This document shows positions 49,862 to 58,065 of a stretch of DNA of 64,000 bases, piece by piece. The notes under the pieces were generated by a model that did no database searches, had not been told where the DNA came from, and was given only the letters and a program-made list of their open reading frames with translations. The position numbers and the translations under genes are program-made. The DNA is from Acidobacteriota bacterium (GTDB lineage Bacteria > Acidobacteriota > Vicinamibacteria > Vicinamibacterales > UBA2999), in the NCBI GenBank assembly GCA_030650395.1, contig JAUSDY010000143.1, positions 1 to 64,000 of the forward strand. Direction: 5' to 3'. Positions within the stretch are counted from its first letter, which is position 1; every line of letters begins with the position of its first letter.

Positions 49862-51847
49862 TCAACAGTTGGGGTCAGACCCTGGCACCCCAAAAACATC
49901 CCGATAGAACGCCAACTCCTCCTCGAGTGCCCTGATGATGTTCTCGGCCTTGCGGAAGCCGTGCTGCTCGCCCTCGAAGGTGACGTAGGCCACCTTCACC
50001 CCCTTCTTCTTGAGCGCCTCCGCCATCATCGCGGACTGGTTGGGCGGCACCACCTTGTCCTCGAGCCCCTGGAAGAGGATCAACGGGCATGACAGCCGAT
50101 CGGTGAAGTGGATCGGCGAGCGATTGACGTAGAGGTCGCGCGCGGCGGGGTACGGACCGATCAGCGAATCGAGATACCGCGACTCGAACTTGTGAGTGTC
50201 GTGCGCCAGCACCTCGATGTCGCTGATGCCGTAATAGCTCGCGCCCGCCTTGAAGGTCGAGTGGAACGTCAGCGCCGCCAGCGTGGTGTAACCGCCGGCG
50301 CTGCCGCCGCGGATCATCAGCCGCGCCGCATCCGCCTTCCCTTGCGCCACCATCGCCTCGGCGCCGCCCACCGCGTCTTCGACATCGACGATGCCCCATT
50401 GGCCTTTCAGGCGATCGCGATAGGGCCGGCCGTAACCGGTGCTGCCGCTGTAGTTGACGTCGAGCACGGCGAAGCCGCGGCTGGTCCAGAACTGCACCTC
50501 GGGATCGAGCACATCGGAGGTCGCGCCCGTCGGCCCGCCGTGCGTCAGCACCAGCAACGGCGGCCTTTCGCCATCGGGCGCCGTGACGCCGGGATTGGTC
50601 GGCGGGTAATAGAACGCATGCACGTCCCTCGGATCACCTGCGGCCTTCGGCACCACGCGGAAGGTGACGGCCTCGGGCACGGAGATCCACTCCGGCTGAA
50701 TCCGTTCGCCCGATGACGATCGGAGGATCACGGCGTTCATCGAGTCGAGCGGCACCCGCACAATCGCCGTGGCTTCGGTCGCCGAACCGCCGACGAAATA
50801 GATCGCGCGCGGATTGGCGCGGATCGACTCGGTCGGCTGAAGCGGCACCGGGGCCCCCAGCGCGGCAGCCGCGCTGGGGTGGAGGTCGATTGGCTCGAAC
50901 TTCCCGGTGCCGGTATCAACCAGCGCCATTCGCCAGCGCCCGTCTTCCACGTACGTGGCCACCAGGCGGTCGCGCGAGATGAACGCGTAGGTGACCATGC
51001 CGAACGTCCACTGCGGCTTGCCGAACTCCGCGGCCATGGCGTGGACCGGCTCGGCCGGCCCGCGCCCTGCCCTGAATGAAGTCGAAGGGCTGCGATACAG
51101 GTTCCACCAGCCGCTGCGATCCGAGACGAAGTACAGCGTGCCGTCCGGCGACCATTCCGGTTGAAAGATCGATTCGTCCGGGCCACCCGCGATCTTCTCG
51201 CGGGCCCCGAGACTGCCGTCGGCCTTCACCGCCGCGATCCACAACTCGGTGCCGTCCCACGGCATGTTCGGGTGGTTCCACTGAATCCAGGCGAGCGACT
51301 GGCCGTTGGGGCTGACGATCGGATCGGAATAGAAATCCGCGCCAGACACAAGCACCGGACCAGCCCCACCCGCCCCACCCGCCTGAATCGCCACGATGGT
51401 GTTGGGCGGTGCGGCATCGCCGCGGGTGTGATCCTCGCGCACGGCGATCAATCGCTTGTGCACCGCCTCGACGCGGTAGTCCGCGTAGAAGTAGCCCTTC
51501 GGCGTCAGCGCTTCGGGCGCCTGGCCCGGCGTCTGCCGATAGAGGCGCTGATCCTCGAAATTGGAGAAGTAGATCGTGCCGCGATCGACGGTGTAAGCGG
51601 CGCCGCCGTACTCGTGCACGCGCGAGCGGACGTTGAACCCAGCGGGCGTCACGTCGCTCATCACGCCGTCGGGCGTCATCCTCACGATCACATAGCGTCC
51701 GCCCTCGCTCGCCCTCCCTTCCACCCAATACACGTCGTTCCCATCGAGATGGATCTGATCGAGCCGCAGCGCCCCCGCCGTCACGCGGGCCGCAGTGAGC
51801 GGCGAGGCCCACGAACCGTACGGACGTTCCTCACGAAGGTTCTTCAC
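49862..51847 (-). CDS. S9C-type prolyl oligopeptidase (acylaminoacyl/dipeptidyl peptidase)
   Basis: A protein of 661 residues: an N-terminal propeller (SPLTAARVTAGALRLDQIHLDGNDVYWVEGRASEGGRYVIVR..., residues to about 400) and a C-terminal alpha/beta-hydrolase domain with GGSAGG (nucleophile Ser), Asp in GLEDKVVPP and His in GEQHGF. It has no signal peptide. The only upstream start is GTG 51847 in the 12-bp repeat array, so MKNLREERPYGS is partly repeat-encoded. The last residues (PGSDPNC) read through a GGGGTCAGACCC repeat. Residues SPSTSFRAGRGPAEP come from another dispersed repeat (51066-51092). It removes N-terminal dipeptides or acylated residues from peptides. Confidence 0.9.
   Translation of the reverse strand: MKNLREERPYGSWASPLTAARVTAGALRLDQIHLDGNDVYWVEGRASEGGRYVIVRMTPDGVMSDVTPAGFNVRSRVHEYGGAAYTVDRGTIYFSNFEDQRLYRQTPGQAPEALTPKGYFYADYRVEAVHKRLIAVREDHTRGDAAPPNTIVAIQAGGAGGAGPVLVSGADFYSDPIVSPNGQSLAWIQWNHPNMPWDGTELWIAAVKADGSLGAREKIAGGPDESIFQPEWSPDGTLYFVSDRSGWWNLYRSPSTSFRAGRGPAEPVHAMAAEFGKPQWTFGMVTYAFISRDRLVATYVEDGRWRMALVDTGTGKFEPIDLHPSAAAALGAPVPLQPTESIRANPRAIYFVGGSATEATAIVRVPLDSMNAVILRSSSGERIQPEWISVPEAVTFRVVPKAAGDPRDVHAFYYPPTNPGVTAPDGERPPLLVLTHGGPTGATSDVLDPEVQFWTSRGFAVLDVNYSGSTGYGRPYRDRLKGQWGIVDVEDAVGGAEAMVAQGKADAARLMIRGGSAGGYTTLAALTFHSTFKAGASYYGISDIEVLAHDTHKFESRYLDSLIGPYPAARDLYVNRSPIHFTDRLSCPLILFQGLEDKVVPPNQSAMMAEALKKKGVKVAYVTFEGEQHGFRKAENIIRALEEELAFYRDVFGVPGSDPNC
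49871..49882. repeat. Single GGGGTCAGACCC repeat at the S9C stop
   Basis: GGGGTCAGACCC is in frame as the penultimate codons of the S9C gene (reverse strand). It belongs with the clusters at 42957 and 56322. Confidence 0.6.
51066..51092. repeat. Dispersed CCCTTCGAC-type repeat inside the S9C gene
   Basis: CCTGCCCTGAATGAAGTCGAAGGGC is in frame and encodes SPSTSFRAGRG, at a propeller loop. Confidence 0.7.
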
Positions 51848-51992
51848 GAAGGTTCCTCACGATGGTTCCTCACGAACGTTCCTCACGATGGTTCAACACT
51901 ACCCCGAGTGAACCATCGTCGAGAACCCTCGTGGAGAACCTTCGTGGGGAACCGCCGTGGGGAACCCTCGTGCGGAACCCGCGTGAGGAACA
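51828..51992. repeat. Inverted array of the 12-bp GGTTCC unit with a 13-nt centre
   Basis: Left: six units such as GGTTCCTCACGA, ending TGGTTCA (51889-51895). Centre: 13 nt (ACACTACCCCGAG, 51896-51908). Right: TGAACCA then GGAACC units such as CGTGGGGAACC. It lies in the divergent promoter region of the S9C and amidase genes and supplies the S9C GTG start. It is the empty counterpart of the array pair at 9178/9655. Confidence 0.85.
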
Positions 51993-51993
51993 G

Positions 51994-51999
51994 TAGAAT
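51994..51999 (+). promoter_or_regulatory. -10 box of the amidase gene
   Basis: TAGAAT ends 8 nt before ATG 52008, directly after the repeat array. It is a leaderless candidate. Confidence 0.45.
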
Positions 52000-52007
52000 C
52001 CCCTTCG

Positions 52008-53438
52008 ATGACGCGTCGCGAGTTGATTACCGCCCTATTGGCAGGTCCGTTTGTCGGGATGCGGGCGGTCGGGGCGGCAAGCCAGAACACCGATATCACG
52101 TCGCTGACCGTGGCGCAGGCGATCGCGCAACTCGCCGCGCGGACCATCACGCCGCTGCAGCTCACCGACGCCTACCTCGAGCGCATCGCGACGATGAATC
52201 CGTCGCTGAACGCGTTCATCACGGTGACGGCCGATCACGCGCGCGCGCAGGCCCGCAGAACCCTTCAGAACCGATCAGAACCTCTCAGAACCCTTCTGAA
52301 CCTTTCGGGTATCCCGATTGCGCACAAAGATCTGCTCGAGACCGCCGGCATCCGCACCACCGCCGGCTCTCACCTGTTCGACGAATACATCCCGCGCACC
52401 AACGCGGCGGTCGTTCAACAGCTCGAGCGCGCCGGCGCGGTGCTGCTCGGCAAGACCAACACCCACGAGCTCGGCGGCGGCGTGACGACGATCAATCCGT
52501 TCTATGGCACCACGCGCAACCCGGTCGATCTGTCGCGCATCCCGGGAGGCTCGAGCGGCGGATCCGCGGTCGCCGTGGTGGCGCGCATGTGCGCCGCGGC
52601 CACCGGCAGCGACACCGGCGGCAGCGTCAGAATTCCTGCTGCGTTCTGCGGATGCGTCGGCTTCAAGCCAACCTACGGCCGCATCAGCACCGCGGGCCTG
52701 CTCGGCTCGTGCCCCACGTTTGATCACATCGGCTTCCTGACCCGCACGGTCGAAGACGCCGAGATTCTGTTTCGCGCCGCACTTGGCACCCAGACGACAA
52801 GCAGTTCCCTCCCGACAAGCAGTTCCCTCCCGACGAGCAGTTCCCTCCCGACAAGAAGTGCCCTCCCGTCTGACGTGCGAGTGGGCGTCGCCCGAGCGTT
52901 CTTCTTCGACGAGCTGGAAAGCAGCGTCGCAAGCAGTGTCGACGCCGCAATCGCGAGGTTTCGTTCCCGAGGCGCTGTCGTCGCGGACATCGCCTTCCCG
53001 GTAGATTCCAAAACGATGGCGCGAGTGTTTGACCCCATTGTGGTTTTTGAGATCTGGTCCCGCTTCGGCGCCGACTGGCGTGCGACGCCGTCGCTCTTCT
53101 CCAAGTCTTTCGCGGAGTTCTTCAACAGCGAGCGTCCTACCGTCCCGGAGTACGAGTCCGCGCAGGCCGCCCTCAAGTCGTATCAGGCCGAGGTCGATCG
53201 CCTGTTCGATCGCGTCGATGTCGTCCTCACGCCCACCGTGCCGATCACCGCGCCGCTCATCGCCGGACCGATCGACGGCGCCAGGATCCTGCGCAACACC
53301 TGGCCCTTCAACGCCGCCGGTACTCCCGCCATCTCCATCCCGTTGCCAAATACGAACTTACCGGTAGGTCTGCAATTGATCGGACGGCGGGGCCAGGACG
53401 AGAAGCTCCTGCGAATCGCGCGCAGCACTTTCCCTTAG
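52008..53438 (+). CDS. Amidase signature family enzyme carrying two repeat insertions
   Basis: A secreted amidase of 476 residues with Tat-like N-terminus MTRRELITALLAGPFVG. The Ser-cisSer-Lys triad is complete: K107 (AHKDLL), cis-Ser at 182-183 (GGSSGGS) and nucleophile S206 (GSDTGGS), followed by GFKPTYGRIS. The reaction is hydrolysis of a carboxamide; the substrate is unknown (GatA-like name is not implied). Residues 83-99 (RRTLQNRSEPLRTLLNL) are encoded by the GAACC repeat and residues 262-288 by four copies of an 18-bp unit (SSSLPT), both in frame. They lie in loops before the first and after the last catalytic segment, so the enzyme may still work. Confidence 0.92.
   Translation: MTRRELITALLAGPFVGMRAVGAASQNTDITSLTVAQAIAQLAARTITPLQLTDAYLERIATMNPSLNAFITVTADHARAQARRTLQNRSEPLRTLLNLSGIPIAHKDLLETAGIRTTAGSHLFDEYIPRTNAAVVQQLERAGAVLLGKTNTHELGGGVTTINPFYGTTRNPVDLSRIPGGSSGGSAVAVVARMCAAATGSDTGGSVRIPAAFCGCVGFKPTYGRISTAGLLGSCPTFDHIGFLTRTVEDAEILFRAALGTQTTSSSLPTSSSLPTSSSLPTRSALPSDVRVGVARAFFFDELESSVASSVDAAIARFRSRGAVVADIAFPVDSKTMARVFDPIVVFEIWSRFGADWRATPSLFSKSFAEFFNSERPTVPEYESAQAALKSYQAEVDRLFDRVDVVLTPTVPITAPLIAGPIDGARILRNTWPFNAAGTPAISIPLPNTNLPVGLQLIGRRGQDEKLLRIARSTFP
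52258..52310. repeat. In-frame CAGAACC array inside the amidase gene
   Basis: CAGAACCCTTCAGAACCGAT, CAGAACCTCTCAGAACCC and CTGAACC units are the same family as the array at 31525. They stand in one orientation and preserve the reading frame. Confidence 0.85.
52796..52868. repeat. 18-bp in-frame tandem repeat inside the amidase gene
   Basis: Four copies of ACAAGCAGTTCCCTCCCG (last degenerate) encode TSSSLP x4. The ending CTCCCG core also occurs at 56474-56556. Confidence 0.9.
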
Positions 53439-53477
53439 GCACGTTCGGCACCTTAGGCACTTTAGGCACCGACGGAG
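53436..53477 (+). repeat. TTAGGCAC tandem array
   Basis: CTTAGGCACGTTCGGCACC and CTTAGGCACTTTAGGCACC begin in the last codons of the amidase and extend into the M14 promoter region. The same unit occurs at 58024. Confidence 0.8.
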
Positions 53478-53487
53478 GCCAGGCGCT

Positions 53488-53493
53488 TATACT
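53488..53493 (+). promoter_or_regulatory. -10 box of the M14 peptidase gene
   Basis: TATACT ends 6 nt before ATG 53500; no ribosome binding site. Confidence 0.45.
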
Positions 53494-53499
53494 GTCCGG

Positions 53500-56322
53500 A
53501 TGACCACCCGCTCTTTGTTCGTCATCCTCGTACTGACGCTCTGCCTTGCTTCGCCGTCGGCCCAGGCGCCGGCCGCCGCTCCCAAGGTCACGACCCCTCA
53601 GCAGTTCTTCGGCCACCCGATCGGCGCCGACTACGTGCTCCCCAATTACACCAAGTTCACCGAGTACGTGCGCAAGCTCGATGCGGAATCGGATCGCATG
53701 ATCGTGCAGTCGATCGGCAAGACCGCCGAAGGCCGCGATCAGCTGATGGGCATCATCACCGCGCCCGACAATTTCAAGAAGCTCGATCGCTACAAGGACA
53801 TCTCGCGCCGCCTGTCGCAGGCTGAAGGCCTCACCGACGACACCGCGCGCGCGCTGGCCAGGGAAGGCAAGGCCGTGATCTGGATCGACGGCGGCCTCCA
53901 CGCCACCGAGGTCCTCGGCGCGCAGCAGCTGATCGAAACCATCTACCAGTTCGTCAGCAAGAACGACGAAGAGACGCTGCGCATCCTGAAGGACGTCATC
54001 ATCCTCGCGACCCATGCCAATCCCGACGGCATGGAGCTCGTCTCCGACTGGTACATGCGCAACCCGAACGAGAAGCAGCGCAGCACCGGGCAGTTGCCGC
54101 GGCTCTATCAGAAGTACGTCGGCCACGACAACAACCGCGACTTCTACATGATGAACCAGCCGGAATCCACCAACATGAACCGGATTCTGTATCGCGAGTG
54201 GTTCCCGCAAATCATGTACAACCATCACCAGAGCGGCCCGACCGGCACGGTGATGTTCTCGCCGCCCTTCCGCGATCCCTTCAACTACGTCTACGACCCG
54301 CTCGTCATCAACACCCTCGACCAGGTCGGTGCCGCCATGCACACGCGCTTCGATGCCGAAGGCAAGCCCGGTGTGACGACCAGGTCAGGATCGAATTATT
54401 CGACGTGGTGGAACGGCGGCCTGCGCACGATGGCCTACTTCCACAACCAGGTCGGCCTGCTCACCGAGAGCATCGGCAATCCCACGCCCGAAACGATTGG
54501 CTTCGTGCCCGACCGCGTCATCGCGCGCGGCGACCTGCCGTTCCCGATCATGCCGCAGGTCTGGCATTTCCGCCAGTCGATCGATTACTCGATCACCGCC
54601 AACTACGCGGTGCTCGACTTCGCGCAGCGCTATCGCGAAAGCCTGCTCTACAACATCTACCTGGCGGGCCGGAACAGCATCAAGCGCGGCACCACCGACA
54701 ACTGGACCGTTTATCCGCGCCGCATCGCCGAAGTGAAGGATGCGATCGCGAAAGACATCAAGGTCGAGGGCGGCACCGACTCTCGCATGGTGTCGGGCGG
54801 ACGCATCGCCACGGTGCCGGAGAAGTACTACTCGATCGTCCGCAAGCCCGAGTATCGCGACCCGCGCGGCTATATTCTCTCGGCCAACGAGGGCGACTTC
54901 CTCACCGCCACCAAGTTCGTCAACATCATGATCAAGAGCGGCCTCACCGCGCACCGCGCCACGGCGCCGTTCACGGTCGGCAGCAAGCAGTACCCCGCCG
55001 GCTCGTACGTGTTCAAAGGCGCGCAGGCCTTCCGTCCGCACCTGATCGACATGTTCGAGCCGCAGGATCATCCCAACGACTTCCAGTATCCCGGTGGCCC
55101 GCCGATTCCGCCGTACGACAGCGCCGGCTGGACGCTCGCGTTTCAGATGGGGCTGAAGTTCGATCGCATCCTCGAGGCGTTTGATGGTCCCTTCGAGAAG
55201 ATTCCGGATGTGATCAAGCCCGCGCCCGGCAAGGTCACCGACACCGCCGGCGCCATCGGCTATGTCGTCAATCACAAGAACAACGACGCGTTCATTGCCG
55301 TCAACCGGTTGATGAAGGCCAACGAAGAAGCGTTCTTCGTCGGCGATCGCAGCTACCAGAGCAACGACGGCACCGGCGTGATCTTCATCACAGCGAAGCC
55401 GACGACGGGTGCGGTGTTGGCGAAGGCGGCAGCGGATCTCGGTTTGAATTTCACCGCGGTGACGCAGCGTCCGGCTGGTCCGGTTTACAAGCTCACCAAG
55501 CCGCGCATTGGGTTGTGGGATCAGTATGGCGGCTCGATGCCGTCGGGCCACCTGCGCTGGCTGCTCGAGCAGTTCGAGTTCGACTTCGAGCGCGTCTTCC
55601 CGGCCGCGCTCGACGCCGGCAACCTCAAGTCGAAGTTCGATGTGATCCTGTTCCCCGACGGCGGCATTCCGGAAACAGATAACGCCACCGGCGGCTTCGG
55701 CGGGGGGCGCCAGCCGAATCCGCAGGATATTCCCGAAGAGTATCGCGCGCATCTCGGTCGCGTTTCGATCGCGAAGACGATTCCGCAACTGAAGGCGTTC
55801 GCGGAAGCCGGCGGCGTGCTGGTCGCGTTCGGCGGCTCGGCGGTGCTCGGCCATCATCTCGGCCTGCCGGTCAGCGACCACCTCGTCGAGGTCGCGCAGG
55901 ATGGCAGCGAGAAGCCGCTGCCGGGCACGAAGTTCTACATCCCCGGATCGATCCTCAGCGTGGCCGTCGACAACACCAACCCGGTGGCCTTCGGCTTCGA
56001 GAAGAAGGTCGACGTGTTTTTCGATGCGAGCCCGGTAATGGAGCTGGCGCCGAATGCATCGCTGCAGGGCGTGAAGCCGGTGGCGTGGTTTGATTCGAAG
56101 AACGCGCTGCGCTCGGGTTGGGCGTGGGGGCAGCACTATCTCGAGGGCGGCGCGGCCGCGATCGAGGCGCAGCTCGGCAAGGGCAAGGTGTTCCTGTTCG
56201 GGCCCGAGATCACCTTCCGCGCGCAGCCGCACGGCACGTTCAAGTTCCTGTTCAACAGCATCTATTACGGCGCCTCGGTGCCGGCGAGCTCGGCGGCGAC
56301 CACGACGACGATGCAACAGTAG
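53500..56322 (+). CDS. Large secreted M14 zinc carboxypeptidase-like protein
   Basis: A protein of 940 residues with signal peptide MTTRSLFVILVLTLCLASPSAQA. M14 zinc ligands are H134 and E137 in IDGGLHATEVLG and the third His in IMYNHHQSG. DGMELVSDWY and GHDNNRDFYM (substrate pocket, with the Asn-Arg pair) follow. The catalytic Glu near LTESIG completes the carboxypeptidase domain (to about 450). The remaining 490 residues contain a glutamine-amidotransferase-like region (GLWDQYGGSMPSGHLRWLLEQFEFDFERVF...FAEAGGVLVAFGGSAVL) seen in the acidobacterial M14 subfamily. It probably digests peptides in the periplasm. Its 3' end runs into a GGGGTCAGACCC repeat cluster. Confidence 0.9.
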   Translation: MTTRSLFVILVLTLCLASPSAQAPAAAPKVTTPQQFFGHPIGADYVLPNYTKFTEYVRKLDAESDRMIVQSIGKTAEGRDQLMGIITAPDNFKKLDRYKDISRRLSQAEGLTDDTARALAREGKAVIWIDGGLHATEVLGAQQLIETIYQFVSKNDEETLRILKDVIILATHANPDGMELVSDWYMRNPNEKQRSTGQLPRLYQKYVGHDNNRDFYMMNQPESTNMNRILYREWFPQIMYNHHQSGPTGTVMFSPPFRDPFNYVYDPLVINTLDQVGAAMHTRFDAEGKPGVTTRSGSNYSTWWNGGLRTMAYFHNQVGLLTESIGNPTPETIGFVPDRVIARGDLPFPIMPQVWHFRQSIDYSITANYAVLDFAQRYRESLLYNIYLAGRNSIKRGTTDNWTVYPRRIAEVKDAIAKDIKVEGGTDSRMVSGGRIATVPEKYYSIVRKPEYRDPRGYILSANEGDFLTATKFVNIMIKSGLTAHRATAPFTVGSKQYPAGSYVFKGAQAFRPHLIDMFEPQDHPNDFQYPGGPPIPPYDSAGWTLAFQMGLKFDRILEAFDGPFEKIPDVIKPAPGKVTDTAGAIGYVVNHKNNDAFIAVNRLMKANEEAFFVGDRSYQSNDGTGVIFITAKPTTGAVLAKAAADLGLNFTAVTQRPAGPVYKLTKPRIGLWDQYGGSMPSGHLRWLLEQFEFDFERVFPAALDAGNLKSKFDVILFPDGGIPETDNATGGFGGGRQPNPQDIPEEYRAHLGRVSIAKTIPQLKAFAEAGGVLVAFGGSAVLGHHLGLPVSDHLVEVAQDGSEKPLPGTKFYIPGSILSVAVDNTNPVAFGFEKKVDVFFDASPVMELAPNASLQGVKPVAWFDSKNALRSGWAWGQHYLEGGAAAIEAQLGKGKVFLFGPEITFRAQPHGTFKFLFNSIYYGASVPASSAATTTTMQQ

Positions 56323-56391
56323 GGGTCTGACCCCGAGCAAGAGGTCTGACCCCGTCGTAGTGGCAAAGGCGCGATGGGGTCAGACCCCCAT
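56322..56391. repeat. Inverted GGGGTCAGACCC cluster
   Basis: GGGGTCTGACCCC, AGGTCTGACCCC and, inverted, GGGGTCAGACCCCC follow the M14 stop. It is a hairpin cluster that may terminate transcription. Confidence 0.75.
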
Positions 56392-56564
56392 ACTTGCGCC
56401 TGCCGCGCTGATGCTGGTGTTACAAGGCCGGCCATTGCTCGCGCTATAGTTGATGCTGAATTTCACGACAGGTATCACGCTCCCGACGGGGCCTCAATGC
56501 CCTCCCGACGGAGCACTTGTCGTCTCCCGACACTTTTGTGGCTTTTCCCGACGAGGTATTTGAC
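56392..56564. other. Non-coding stretch with CTCCCGACGG repeats
   Basis: Between the M14 repeat cluster and the DinB ATG there is no gene. It contains four copies of CTCCCGAC/CCCGACGG (56474-56556) related to the CTCCCG core of the amidase 18-bp repeat, then GAGG nine nt before ATG 56565. Confidence 0.6.
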
Positions 56565-57086
56565 ATGAATTACTACGGTGCTAAAGATATGGCCGAAAGC
56601 TGGCGCACGGTCCGCAAGAACACGATCCAGGTCGCCGAAGACATTCCCGAAGACAAGTATTCCTACCGCGCCGCTCCCGAGACGATGAGCGTTGCCGAAA
56701 TTTTCTCTCACCTCGCCGTCACGCCGTACTGGGCGCAGCAGTGCCACTTCGTCGACAAGAAATCGACCGTGACGAGCGAAGACTTCGGCAAGTGGATGGG
56801 TGAGGTCGGCAAGCACGCCTCCACGCTGACGAGTAAGGCGGCGATCGTCGACGCGCTGAAGAAGAACGGCGAGCAATTCGCCAGCCAGCTCGAAGGGCTG
56901 AGCGACGACCAGCTCGGCGAGATGGTCGGCCTGCCGATGGGCACCAAGACGCGTTTCGAGATGCTGCTCGGCGTGAAGGAGCACGAGATGCACCACCGCG
57001 CGCAGCTGTTCCTGATCGAGCGCCTGCTCGGCATCGTGCCGCACCTGACCCGCGCCCGGCAGGCCGCCATGGCCGCACGCGCATAA
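56565..57086 (+). CDS. DinB-family protein, cytoplasmic
   Basis: A protein of 173 residues without a signal peptide. The four-helix DinB fold is seen from MNYYGAKDMAESWRTVRKNTIQVAEDIPEDKYSYRAAPETMSVAEIFSHLAVTPYW through GVKEHEMHHRAQLFLIERLLGIVPH. The metal triad His are in FSHLAV and EHEMHHRAQL. Members transfer thiols (bacillithiol/mycothiol transferases) or are of unknown function. It is unrelated in detail to the secreted DinB at 29282. GAGG precedes ATG 56565 by nine nt. Confidence 0.88.
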   Translation: MNYYGAKDMAESWRTVRKNTIQVAEDIPEDKYSYRAAPETMSVAEIFSHLAVTPYWAQQCHFVDKKSTVTSEDFGKWMGEVGKHASTLTSKAAIVDALKKNGEQFASQLEGLSDDQLGEMVGLPMGTKTRFEMLLGVKEHEMHHRAQLFLIERLLGIVPHLTRARQAAMAARA

Positions 57087-57088
57087 AC

Positions 57089-57158
57089 GCAACCACGAAG
57101 CACACGAAAGACACGAAGAAGAATATTCTTCGTGGTCTTCGTGACCTTCGTGGTCTAT
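57089..57158. repeat. Inverted array of CACGAAG units
   Basis: CCACGAAGCACACGAAAGACACGAAG faces TTCTTCGTGGTCTTCGTGACC around GAATATTC. It occupies the DinB-PfkB gap and ends 9 nt before the PfkB ATG. Confidence 0.85.
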
Positions 57159-57167
57159 TTGACCCGC

Positions 57168-58010
57168 ATGACATTGCTCTGCGCCGGTGAAGCGTTCGAA
57201 GATCTGATCTTCGTCGGCCTCGATCGCATCCCAGGCCCGGGCGAAGAGGTCAAGACCGACAGGTTCGAGGCCACCGTCGGCGGCGGCGCGGTGATCACCG
57301 CGGTCGCGGCGGCGCGGCTCGGCATGAAGGTCGATCTGCTGAGCGCGCTCGGGCCTTCGGCGGTGAAACGGCTGCGCAAAGAGCGCGTCCGCATCACCAA
57401 CCTGATCCGCCCGGGCGAGCAGCACGCCATCACCGCGGCGATTTCCACCACCGAGGATCGCGCGTTCGTCACCTTCAACGGCGTCAACGCCAAACTCGAA
57501 GAGCGACTCGCGAAAGCGATACCTAAGGCTGATGCTACCCACGTTCACCTCTGCTTCTATCCGCACGACTGCGGGTTGTGGACGAGGATCGTGACCCGGC
57601 TGCGAAACAAGGGCATCACGACGTCGTGGGATTTCGGCTGGAACGAGCCGCTGACGAGCGATCGCGGGCTGACCGATCTGATCGACGCGCTCGATTTCGT
57701 CTTCGTCAACGAGCTCGAGGCCCGGCTCTATGCCGGCGAGCCCACGCTCGAAGCCGCGCTGCCCCACTGGCGCGCGCGCAAGGCCATCACCATCGTCAAG
57801 CAGGGCGAGAGCGGCGCGATGTGGCTCGCGCCGGATCGTGACATCCATTTTCCCGCGCCCCGCGTGAAAGTCGTTGACACCACCGGCGCCGGCGACTCGT
57901 TCAACGCCGGCTTCCTGGTGGCGTGGCTGCGCGGCAACACCCCAGTGGAATGTTTGACCGCGGGTAATAAGGCCGGAGCCGCATCAACCCAGAGAGCCGG
58001 CGGCATATGA
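57168..58010 (+). CDS. PfkB-family carbohydrate kinase
   Basis: A kinase of 280 residues from ATG 57168. The ribokinase fold shows LCAGEAFEDLIF, the GGG lid (TVGGGAVITAVAAARLGMKVDLLSALG), the FVNELEARLY strand and the C-terminal signature KVVDTTGAGDSFNAGFLVAW with catalytic Asp. Position next to a GH4 glycosidase suggests phosphorylation of a sugar or polyol from that pathway. The first gene of a probable three-gene operon; a TTAGGCAC array follows. Confidence 0.88.
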   Translation: MTLLCAGEAFEDLIFVGLDRIPGPGEEVKTDRFEATVGGGAVITAVAAARLGMKVDLLSALGPSAVKRLRKERVRITNLIRPGEQHAITAAISTTEDRAFVTFNGVNAKLEERLAKAIPKADATHVHLCFYPHDCGLWTRIVTRLRNKGITTSWDFGWNEPLTSDRGLTDLIDALDFVFVNELEARLYAGEPTLEAALPHWRARKAITIVKQGESGAMWLAPDRDIHFPAPRVKVVDTTGAGDSFNAGFLVAWLRGNTPVECLTAGNKAGAASTQRAGGI

Positions 58011-58023
58011 AACTCGCACCAAC

Positions 58024-58064
58024 CCCTAGGCACTTTAGGCACCCTAGGCACCTTAGGCACGGAC
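58024..58064 (+). repeat. TTAGGCAC tandem array
   Basis: CTAGGCACTTTAGGCACC, CTAGGCACCTTAGGCACG in tandem, ending 1 nt before the GH4 GTG start. Confidence 0.8.
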
Positions 58065-58065
58065 A

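Noticed and set aside
54385-56340. 651-codon minus-strand frame opposite the M14 peptidase
   Set aside because: Antisense shadow; the plus strand carries the zinc motifs and signal peptide.
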